A stretch of DNA of 7,183 nt from NCBI GenBank assembly GCA_029287515.1, contig JARFQZ010000166.1, forward strand, positions 1 through 7,183, in the 5' to 3' direction. The DNA is from Lysobacterales bacterium. Its GTDB lineage: Bacteria; Pseudomonadota; Gammaproteobacteria; Xanthomonadales; SZUA-36. Position 1 is the stretch's first letter. Every line of letters starts with the position of its first letter. The translations under genes and the position numbers were made by a program. The notes beneath the pieces were generated by a model. The model was not told the origin of the DNA. It ran no database searches and worked only from the letters and a program-made list of their open reading frames with translations. Of this stretch, positions 1 through 5,465 are shown in pieces.

Positions 1-1107
1 GAAATCGATGTTCTGCACGATGTGGACAACCGCAGTGGTTCAGATTGGACGGGAAGCCGGTACGACCAACTGCAACGATCGGTGCCCGGTGATGAAGAAT
101 CTGCCGGATTCACCAATCCATCAAGATACAGTTTTGAAGGCATCGGCTTTTACAATCCCGAAGACAAGTTCGAGAAGATCGATTTTGACGACGTAGCCGA
201 CGAGCCTTACAAGAAAACATCCCGTGGCGGCTGGCTGGCAATGATCCAGCACTATTTCTTTGCCGCCTGGATTCCACCGGCAGAAGACGAGGTGACGTAT
301 ACGACACAGGCCATTACCGGTAATGGCTGGCCAAGATATGTCGCACGCAATGTTTCTCCGGCAAGGCTGGTCGCCAGCGGCGACAGCACCCAGTTTTCAA
401 GCCGTCTGTACATTGGACCGAAGCTACAGGACGAAATTCCGGATGTTGCATCAGGTCTGGAATACACGGTCAATTACGGTATTTTCACAGTCTTCTCAAA
501 ACCCCTCTACTGGCTTCTGGCCAAGATCCACAGCGTTGTAGGTAACTGGGGCTGGGCAATTGTCATCCTGACCATCCTGATCAAGGCCGCGTTTTTCAAG
601 CTGACGGAAGCGCAGTACCGGTCCACCGCCCGTATGCGCAAACTTCAGCCACGGATCGAACAGCTCAAGGAGCGCTACGGTGATGACCGCCAGCGCATGA
701 GCCAGGCCATGATGGAGATGTACAAGAAGGAAAAAGTAAACCCGCTCGGCGGTTGTTTGCCCATCCTGGTCCAGATTCCCATTTTCATCGCATTGTACTG
801 GGTGTTGCTGGAATCCGTGGAGCTCAGGCAAGCGCCTTTTATCCTCTGGATCGATAACCTGTCTGTGCGGGATCCGTACTTCATTCTGCCGTTACTGAAT
901 GCGGCCTTCATGTTCGCAACCCAGCGATTGACGCCGATGGTGGGAATGGATCCACTGCAGCAGAAAATGATGACCATGATGCCAGTCGTTTTTTCCATCA
1001 TGTTCGCGTTTTTCCCGGCAGGCCTGGTGCTTTACTGGGCAACCAACGCCGGTCTTTCACTGGCGCAGCAGTATTACATCACCCGGAAAATTGCTGCGGC
1101 GGACTGA
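1..1107 (+). CDS. yidC: Membrane protein insertase YidC, 3' part (5' end outside window)
   Basis: YidC inserts and folds inner-membrane proteins, alone or with the Sec translocon. The frame is open from base 1 and ends at TGA 1105-1107, giving 368 codons; Gram-negative YidC is usually about 540-560 residues, so roughly the first third is missing (N-terminal membrane segment and the start of the periplasmic domain). Residues 1 to about 150 (window numbering) are the end of the periplasmic beta-domain. From about 160 the conserved insertase core follows, with the E. coli-like stretches RMRKLQP, EKVNPLGGC, QIPIFIALYW, VELRQAPF, DPLQQK and PAGLVLYW. The arginine of RMRKLQP (residue 213) matches the groove arginine needed for insertase activity in YidC (E. 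coli Arg366, from memory). The C-terminal tail after the last membrane segment is short and lacks the lysine-rich end seen in E. coli. mnmE follows 20 bases later, almost certainly in the same operon. Confidence 0.97.
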   Translation, partial: EIDVLHDVDNRSGSDWTGSRYDQLQRSVPGDEESAGFTNPSRYSFEGIGFYNPEDKFEKIDFDDVADEPYKKTSRGGWLAMIQHYFFAAWIPPAEDEVTYTTQAITGNGWPRYVARNVSPARLVASGDSTQFSSRLYIGPKLQDEIPDVASGLEYTVNYGIFTVFSKPLYWLLAKIHSVVGNWGWAIVILTILIKAAFFKLTEAQYRSTARMRKLQPRIEQLKERYGDDRQRMSQAMMEMYKKEKVNPLGGCLPILVQIPIFIALYWVLLESVELRQAPFILWIDNLSVRDPYFILPLLNAAFMFATQRLTPMVGMDPLQQKMMTMMPVVFSIMFAFFPAGLVLYWATNAGLSLAQQYYITRKIAAAD

Positions 1108-1127
1108 ACCACGCCGATTTTGGGACA

Positions 1128-2471
1128 ATGAAAAAGGGCGCTGACACGATTTGCGCAATTGCCACGGCCGCCGGCACCGGGGGACTGGGAATTGTGCGTG
1201 TATCAGGTCCGGATGCACCCAGGGTATCCCGGGAATTGACCGGCAGGCTGCCCGAGGCGCGTTTCGCCGCACTTTCTGATTTCAAAGACAATCTGGGCAG
1301 GGTTATAGACACCGGAATTGTGCTGTATTTTCCAGCACCCAATTCGTTTACCGGGGAACATGTGCTTGAACTGCAAGGGCATGGTGGCTCTTTCATTCTG
1401 CAGCAGGTGCTGCAGCGTGTTTTGGAGCTTGGGGTCAGAATGGCCCGGCCGGGTGAATTTTCAGAACGAGCTTTCCTGAACGACAAACTGGACCTGGTCC
1501 AGGCGGAAGCCATTGCCGACTTGATTGAGTCCGGATCCGACGCTGCGGCGCGGGCAGCCCAGAGGAGTCTGCAAGGCGTTTTTTCTTCCAGGATTCACGA
1601 TTTGCAGCAGGAATTGACTTCCATCCGCGTTTTTGTCGAAGCAGCCATTGATTTTCCGGACGAAGAAATCGATTTTCTGGCTGAGAGTGACATCCTCGAG
1701 CGGGTGGCTGAAGCGGTCGCGCACCTCAACGGATTGTTGGCCGAAGCCAGGCAGGGGCGACTGCTCAGGGATGGTATCGTACTGGCGATCACTGGCCGCC
1801 CGAACGCCGGTAAATCGAGTCTTCTCAATGCCCTGTCCGGCCAGGAAAGTGCCATCGTGACAGATATTCCCGGAACGACCCGGGATGTCTTGCGGGAACA
1901 GATCGACCTGGATGGTATTCCTGTGCACGTGGCTGATACAGCCGGGATCCGTGAAACCAGCGACGTCATCGAAGCCGAAGGGGTCAGGCGGGCCAGGCAG
2001 GCGCTGGCGTCAGCCGATATCGTGCTGGTCGTCATGGACAGCACCGTCAGCGATTTTCGGGATGACAGCCTGCTCTCGGAAATTCCTGAAGGCGTGAACT
2101 CAATCGCTGTTTTCAACAAGGTTGACCTCGTGTCTGCTGAACCGGGGGCCGAAACCGATGAAGGCGTGGTATGGCTTTCCGCGAAAACCGGGCAGGGTAT
2201 GGATGAACTCCGGAGCAGGATACGAGAAGCCGTGGGTGCGGCGGATCAGTTGGAAGGGAGTTTCTCCGCCAGGCAAAGACACGTCGATGCGCTCAAACGC
2301 ACCGCGGAACACCTCAAGGGCGGTACTGAGGCCATGGTTAATCTGCAGGCAGGAGAGTTGCTGGCAGAAGAATTGCGACTGGCCCAGCAGGCGCTTGGAG
2401 AAATTACCGGAGAACTGTTACCGGACGACCTCCTCGGGGAGATCTTTTCCAGTTTCTGTATCGGAAAGTAA
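1128..2471 (+). CDS. mnmE: tRNA modification GTPase MnmE (TrmE)
   Basis: MnmE works with MnmG to place the (carboxymethyl)aminomethyl group on U34 of certain tRNAs, using GTP, FAD and a folate C1 unit. The 447 residues match the usual length (about 454). The N-terminal folate-binding domain (about 1-120) carries TGEHVLELQGHGG and ARPGEFSERAFLNDKLDL. The G domain is embedded in the helical domain: G1 GRPNAGKS at 223-230 with the potassium-binding Asn at 226, G2 GTTRD at 249-253, G3 DTAG at 270-273, G4 NKVD at 330-333, and G5 SAK soon after. The protein ends in the diagnostic FCIGK, with the catalytic Cys at 444. The ATG at 1128 is chosen because the sequence after it (DTICAIAT...GGLGIVRVSG) aligns with the true N-terminus of the family. 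The preceding Shine-Dalgarno is weak (GGGA). The stop codon ends at the base before the convergent regulator gene's stop begins. Confidence 0.98.
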   Translation: MKKGADTICAIATAAGTGGLGIVRVSGPDAPRVSRELTGRLPEARFAALSDFKDNLGRVIDTGIVLYFPAPNSFTGEHVLELQGHGGSFILQQVLQRVLELGVRMARPGEFSERAFLNDKLDLVQAEAIADLIESGSDAAARAAQRSLQGVFSSRIHDLQQELTSIRVFVEAAIDFPDEEIDFLAESDILERVAEAVAHLNGLLAEARQGRLLRDGIVLAITGRPNAGKSSLLNALSGQESAIVTDIPGTTRDVLREQIDLDGIPVHVADTAGIRETSDVIEAEGVRRARQALASADIVLVVMDSTVSDFRDDSLLSEIPEGVNSIAVFNKVDLVSAEPGAETDEGVVWLSAKTGQGMDELRSRIREAVGAADQLEGSFSARQRHVDALKRTAEHLKGGTEAMVNLQAGELLAEELRLAQQALGEITGELLPDDLLGEIFSSFCIGK

Positions 2472-2768
2472 TCAGGCTTCGCAGTATACGTCGTGCAACA
2501 ACTCGATGATGTTCACCGCGGCCGAGTCTTCCAGCCGGTAATAGATGGTTTGGCTCTCCCGGCGGGTTTTTACCAGGCCCTGCTCCCGCAGAACGGCCAG
2601 GTGTTGTGACAAGGCCGACTGGCTGAGCTTGATCCGCTGATTCAACTGTCCAACGGATACTTCGCCTTCCGAAAGCACACACATGATCATCAGCCGGCTT
2701 TCGTTGGCAAGCCCCTTGAGAAGGCTGACTGCATCGGTCGCGTTTTTCTGCATGGCTTCGAAGTCCAT
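2472..2768 (-). CDS. ArsR-family persulfide-sensing repressor (BigR/SqrR/YgaV type)
   Basis: A 98-residue winged-helix repressor predicted to control the divergent sulfide genes and itself. The HTH spans about residues 36-65, with recognition helix near 49-61 (LSQSALSQHLAVL), followed by a beta-wing around 66-79 (RRESQTIYYRL). Two cysteines, Cys30 (RLMIMCVLSEGE) and Cys96 (DVYCEA), lie 66 residues apart. This is the spacing of the thiol pair that forms a di-, tri- or tetrasulfide in SqrR (Cys41/Cys107 as I recall) and BigR. The ELCVCDL metal site of arsenic/cadmium sensors is absent, so metal sensing is unlikely. The divergent dioxygenase and quinone oxidoreductase support persulfide sensing. 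The ATG at 2766-2768 lies only about 8 bases from a predicted -10 and has no Shine-Dalgarno, so the mRNA may be leaderless. The stop directly abuts the mnmE stop. Family assignment is firm; the inducer is inferred from cysteine spacing and neighbours. Confidence 0.92.
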   Translation of the reverse strand: MDFEAMQKNATDAVSLLKGLANESRLMIMCVLSEGEVSVGQLNQRIKLSQSALSQHLAVLREQGLVKTRRESQTIYYRLEDSAAVNIIELLHDVYCEA

Positions 2769-2775
2769 AACCAGA

Positions 2776-2804
2776 ATTTTATTTGCAATTTATCTAAATT
2801 ACAA
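2776..2804 (-). promoter_or_regulatory. Predicted sigma70 promoter of the ArsR-type regulator
   Basis: Read on the minus strand, a -35 TTGTAA (2799-2804, 4 of 6 to consensus) is separated by exactly 17 bases from a -10 TAAAAT (2776-2781, 5 of 6). The expected transcription start is near 2769, one base before the ATG. The promoter is almost wholly inside the palindrome, so repressor binding would block RNA polymerase (autorepression, inferred). Confidence 0.6.
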
Positions 2805-2808
2805 ATAA
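2779..2808. promoter_or_regulatory. Near-perfect 30-base palindrome, predicted repressor operator
   Basis: The left arm TTATTTGCAATTTA (2779-2792) and right arm TAAATTACAAATAA (2795-2808) flank a TC centre, and 13 of 14 arm positions pair; the only mismatch is C2786 against A2801. ArsR-family dimers bind such AT-rich dyads in the gap of divergent operons. It overlaps the regulator's own promoter and lies just upstream of the likely promoter of the dioxygenase-sqr operon, so one bound dimer could control both directions. Binding is inferred. Confidence 0.75.
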
Positions 2809-2827
2809 CTTAATAAGCACTTTCTTA

Positions 2828-2836
2828 TGTAACAAT
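2828..2836 (+). promoter_or_regulatory. Possible extended -10 promoter of the dioxygenase-sqr operon
   Basis: TGT followed by AACAAT (2831-2836, 4 of 6) forms an extended -10. It sits in the same sequence frame as the regulator's -10 on the other strand: both are followed by TCTGGT. A clear -35 is lacking; TTAATA at 2810-2815 is spaced by only 15 bases. The start would fall near 2843, giving a leader of about 12 bases with no Shine-Dalgarno. This is tentative. Confidence 0.35.
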
Positions 2837-2854
2837 TCTGGTAATCTGTAAACC

Positions 2855-3733
2855 ATGGAAATCCAGTCTTTTCATGAGCCGCAAAGCGGCACGTGGACCC
2901 ATCTTCTTGCAGACGGGGTTGAACAGCGCGCAGCCATAATAGACCCCGTCCTGGTGTTTGATTCTGTCAGTGGCCTGGTCGGTACCACCTTCATCGATAA
3001 CGTGCTGAACGAAGCCAGCCAGGCAGGTTACGAGTTGGAGTGGGTGCTCGAAACCCACGCCCATGCGGATCACCTGACGGCTGCAGATCTCATCCGGCGC
3101 AGAACAGGTGCAAAAGTAGCCTGTAGCGCCGGTATTTGTGGTGTACAGGAGAATTTTGTCCGGGTGTTCAACATGACGGACACGGAAACAGACGGAAGCC
3201 AGTTCGACCGCCTGTTGAAAGAGGGCGACGTCATCAAACTGGGCAGTCTCGACATCCGTGTGATGGAGACGCCCGGGCACACCGGAGACAGCATTGTCTA
3301 TCTCGCCGGGAATGCCGCTTTCATCGGAGACACCCTTTTTGCACCGGCATTCGGCTCGGCGAGGTGCGATTTTCCAGGGGGTGATGCCGGAAAGCTTTAT
3401 GACTCGATTATGAAGTTATACCAATTGCCTGCAGATACGCTGCTGTATCTCTGTCACGATTATCCCAAAGACGGCCAGGAGGCGGTCTGTCGTGTTTCAG
3501 TTGAAGAGTCCATGAAGACCAACATCCATCTGAGAGCAGAAACCAGCCGTGAGGAATTCATAGCCATGAGAACCGGGAGGGACAGCCAGTTGAACCTGCC
3601 GAAACTGATACTCCCGTCTTTGCAGTTCAACATTGCGGGCGGTGCGGCACCTGACAGCGAATCAAACGGCGTGTCTTACCTGCGCACGCCGTTCAACCGG
3701 ACCATAGAGGAATTGATCAAAGGAGAGAGCTGA
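2855..3733 (+). CDS. pdo: Persulfide dioxygenase / Blh-type metallo-beta-lactamase-fold hydrolase (ETHE1-like)
   Basis: Predicted to oxidise glutathione persulfide with O2 to sulfite and glutathione in the cytoplasm, clearing the product of the quinone oxidoreductase. The 292 residues carry the metallo-beta-lactamase fold: THAHADH at 67-73, TPGHT with His142, GDTLF with Asp159, RCDFPGGD at 170-177 and LCHDYP with His201. By analogy with human ETHE1, the single Fe(II) would be held by His68, His142 and Asp159. The C-terminal part (PKLILPSLQFNIAGG, then YLRTPFN) is typical of the longer Blh group found in BigR operons; ETHE1 itself is shorter. No rhodanese domain is fused. ATG 2855 is the first possible start after an in-frame TAA at 2849-2851, and no Shine-Dalgarno precedes it. 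Its TGA overlaps the sqr ATG by one base, so the two are co-translated. A role as a sulfur transferase or hydrolase cannot be excluded. Confidence 0.9.
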   Translation: MEIQSFHEPQSGTWTHLLADGVEQRAAIIDPVLVFDSVSGLVGTTFIDNVLNEASQAGYELEWVLETHAHADHLTAADLIRRRTGAKVACSAGICGVQENFVRVFNMTDTETDGSQFDRLLKEGDVIKLGSLDIRVMETPGHTGDSIVYLAGNAAFIGDTLFAPAFGSARCDFPGGDAGKLYDSIMKLYQLPADTLLYLCHDYPKDGQEAVCRVSVEESMKTNIHLRAETSREEFIAMRTGRDSQLNLPKLILPSLQFNIAGGAAPDSESNGVSYLRTPFNRTIEELIKGES

Positions 3734-3735
3734 TG
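3719..3735 (+). promoter_or_regulatory. Strong ribosome binding site and TGATG coupling for sqr
   Basis: AAAGGAG (3719-3725) lies inside the end of the dioxygenase gene, 7 bases before the sqr ATG at 3733. The dioxygenase stop TGA shares its A with that ATG. This fixes the sqr start and predicts translational coupling. It contrasts with the absent Shine-Dalgarno of the upstream gene, so sqr may be made at a higher rate than the dioxygenase. Confidence 0.85.
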
Positions 3736-5013
3736 AGTACCATTGTTGTTCTTGGAGGAGGAATTGGCGGGTTGTCCACTGCTTTTGAACTCAAGGATGA
3801 GCTGGGTGACAGCCATGAAATTATCCTGGTATCGGACCAGGAACACTTCGAGTTCACGCCTTCTAATCCATGGGTTGCCGTCAAGTGGCGCACTCCCGAG
3901 GCGATCCGGCTGGACCTTAATGAGCTGATGCCCAGGCATGGTATTCGTTTCATCGGTACGGCGGTAAAAAAAGTACAGCCGGAAAGCCACAACCTGCTGC
4001 TTGAAGATGACGAGCTTCTGTCCTACAACTACCTGGTCATTGCCAGTGGCCCCCGGCTGGCGTTCGACGAAATTCCCGGGCTTGGACCCCACGGCGGGTA
4101 TACCCAATCCGTCTGCAAGACCGATCACGCATCGCTGATCTCCGACTCGTTCGAAAAATTCTGCGCCAACCCGGGGCCTGTTGTCGTTGGTGCGGCACAG
4201 GGCGCCTCATGTTACGGACCGGCTTATGAATACACCTTTATCATCGAAACCGAGTTGAGGAAAAGAAAAATCAGGGACAAGGTGCCGATGGTTTTCGTCA
4301 CGCCCGAACCGTACATCGGCCACCTCGGCCTGGACGGTGTCGGTGACACCAAGTCCATGCTGGAATCGGAAATGCGCGAGCGGCACATCAAGTGGTATAG
4401 CAATTCCCGCATCGACCAGGTTGAAGACGGTGTCATGAAAATCACGCAGGTCAACGAAGACGGAAGTGACAAAGCAAGCCATGAGATCGAATTCGCACAT
4501 TCGATGATCCTGCCGGCGTTCACCGGAATCGAGGCCGTCATGGGGATCGAGGGCTTGTCGAACCCGAGAGGTTTCATCGTGGTGGATGAGAATCAGCGCA
4601 ATCCGACTTATCCGGATATTTTTGCCGTGGGTGTCTGCGTTGCCATACCGCCTGTTGGTGCAACACCGCTGCCGGTTGGCGTGCCAAAGACCGGTTACAT
4701 GATCGAATCGATGGTTACGGCAACAGTTCAGAACATCGCAGAACTGCTGGCAGACAAAGCGCCAACGCATACCGCAACCTGGAACGCCTTCTGCCTGGCG
4801 GATTTCGGTGACCGTGGCGTGGCGTTCATGGCGTTGCCGCAGATACCCCCGCGTAATACGAACTGGTCAGGTTCGGGCAAATGGGTGCACTGGGCCAAGG
4901 TGGGCTTTGAAAAGTACTATTTGCGGAAGATCAAGCAGGGCAGGGTTGAACCCTACTGGGAGAAATTTGCACTGCGCCTGATGGGCGTGCAAAAACTCAA
5001 GGGATCCGCATAG
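3733..5013 (+). CDS. sqr: Sulfide:quinone oxidoreductase, type I
   Basis: A peripheral inner-membrane flavoprotein of 426 residues that oxidises H2S, passes electrons to quinone and releases sulfane sulfur to an acceptor thiol or as polysulfide. The N-terminal Rossmann motif GGGIGG (8-13) binds FAD. All three catalytic cysteines are present: Cys128 (QSVCKTDHA), Cys160 (GASCYGPAYEY) and Cys354 (NAFCLADFGDRG); from memory the A. ferrooxidans enzyme has Cys128, Cys160 and Cys356. Other matches to that enzyme are EPYIGHLGLDGVGD, PVGVPKTGYMIESM, and the C-terminal region with KWVHWAKVGFEKYY, whose amphipathic helices would attach it to the membrane. Complete cysteines separate it from type II and flavocytochrome-c-like relatives. 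Two further cysteines (144 and 302) are not catalytic in the family. The start is set by a strong Shine-Dalgarno and a one-base overlap with the dioxygenase. It converges on the rhodanese gene 25 bases downstream. Confidence 0.96.
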   Translation: MSTIVVLGGGIGGLSTAFELKDELGDSHEIILVSDQEHFEFTPSNPWVAVKWRTPEAIRLDLNELMPRHGIRFIGTAVKKVQPESHNLLLEDDELLSYNYLVIASGPRLAFDEIPGLGPHGGYTQSVCKTDHASLISDSFEKFCANPGPVVVGAAQGASCYGPAYEYTFIIETELRKRKIRDKVPMVFVTPEPYIGHLGLDGVGDTKSMLESEMRERHIKWYSNSRIDQVEDGVMKITQVNEDGSDKASHEIEFAHSMILPAFTGIEAVMGIEGLSNPRGFIVVDENQRNPTYPDIFAVGVCVAIPPVGATPLPVGVPKTGYMIESMVTATVQNIAELLADKAPTHTATWNAFCLADFGDRGVAFMALPQIPPRNTNWSGSGKWVHWAKVGFEKYYLRKIKQGRVEPYWEKFALRLMGVQKLKGSA

Positions 5014-5038
5014 GCTGAACCTGGCGTGCGAACATTAC

Positions 5039-5377
5039 TTACTGGTCGGTAGCCTTACCGGCCCTGGCCTGGGCCTCCTGTAATCCGCCGAGGTTAGTCA
5101 CGTTCGTGAAACCCTGCGCAATGAGGGTTTCCCTGGCGATGCCGGAACGCCGACCGCTTCTGCAGTACACGTAGATCGGAGCACCCTTGTCCGTGGTCAC
5201 CTCACCGATCCGGGCGGCGATTTCCGTGTAAGGGATGTTAACGGCCCCGGAAACGTGTTCAGCATTGAATTCCCCGGCGGTCCGTACATCGATCCAGTAG
5301 GCTTCATCCGCCGGGAGACCGGTTGCTACCGCAATTGACAGCAGGAACACAGCCGAGCAGGCAAGCCATCGGAACAT
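5039..5377 (-). CDS. Exported single-domain rhodanese (PspE-like)
   Basis: A small sulfurtransferase of 112 residues. Residues 1 to about 23 form a signal peptide (FRWLACSAVFLLSIAVATG, probable cleavage after LPA at 21-23), so the mature protein of about 89 residues should be periplasmic. The rhodanese domain shows WIDVRTAGEF (28-37), EHVSGAVNIPY (40-50) and the active loop CRSGRRSG with the sulfur-carrying Cys72, then GGLQEA near the end. Order and length resemble E. coli PspE, which transfers sulfur between thiosulfate or persulfides and acceptors such as cyanide or thiols. Cys7 lies too early in the signal peptide to be a lipidation site. A strong AGGAG (5385-5389, 7 bases from ATG) fixes the start. 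It lies downstream of the exported repeat protein on the same strand (88-base gap) and is convergent with sqr. A role in periplasmic sulfane-sulfur handling with Sqr is inferred from position. Confidence 0.92.
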   Translation of the reverse strand: MFRWLACSAVFLLSIAVATGLPADEAYWIDVRTAGEFNAEHVSGAVNIPYTEIAARIGEVTTDKGAPIYVYCRSGRRSGIARETLIAQGFTNVTNLGGLQEAQARAGKATDQ

Positions 5378-5403
5378 CGGGATTCTCCTTTAATCAAAAA
5401 ACA

Positions 5404-5428
5404 CTAATATATAACCCCCTAATATAAC
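5404..5428. repeat. AT-rich direct repeat upstream of the rhodanese gene
   Basis: CTAATATATAAC (5404-5415) and CTAATATAAC (5419-5428) are near-copies separated by CCC, in a block much more AT-rich than its surroundings. On the minus strand they read as TTATATTAG then TTATATATTAG, and the first contains the predicted -10. They could be a tandem regulator site or a duplicated promoter element. Confidence 0.5.
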
Positions 5429-5450
5429 AGGTTTGATTGACTGCCCTCAA
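5421..5450 (-). promoter_or_regulatory. Possible sigma70 promoter of the rhodanese gene
   Basis: On the minus strand, TTGAGG (5445-5450, 4 of 6) and TATATT (5421-5426, 5 of 6) are separated by 18 bases. The leader to the ATG at 5377 would be about 37 bases and includes the strong Shine-Dalgarno. If real, the rhodanese can be expressed without the upstream gene. No terminator is visible in the 88-base gap, so read-through is also possible. Confidence 0.45.
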
Positions 5451-5465
5451 TTCAAAGGTAACTCT

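Larger units (their letters stand above)
2770..2842. repeat. Outer 9-base inverted repeat ACCAGAATT / AATTCTGGT
   Basis: ACCAGAATT at 2770-2778 and AATTCTGGT at 2834-2842 are perfect inverted copies with 55 bases between. Each copy overlaps the predicted -10 of one of the two divergent promoters and runs into its likely transcription start. The two promoters may be mirror copies of one ancestral element, or the repeats may be second binding sites. Confidence 0.6.

Noticed and set aside
1595..2119. 174-codon open frame on the minus strand inside mnmE
   Set aside because: It is antisense to the conserved GTPase motifs of MnmE, has serine/arginine-rich low-information composition and no ribosome site; it is a shadow of the real gene.
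2428..2442. Small hairpin CTCC-TCGG-GGAG near the end of mnmE as a terminator
   Set aside because: The stem is only four pairs, it lies inside the conserved DDLLGEIF coding sequence, and no T-run follows.
2472..2768. Arsenic or metal sensor role for the ArsR-family protein
   Set aside because: The ELCVCDL-type metal motif is absent, and the cysteine pair and neighbours fit the persulfide-sensing subgroup.
4207..4770. 187-codon open frame on the minus strand inside sqr
   Set aside because: It opposes the conserved Sqr core and has no recognisable domain or start signal.
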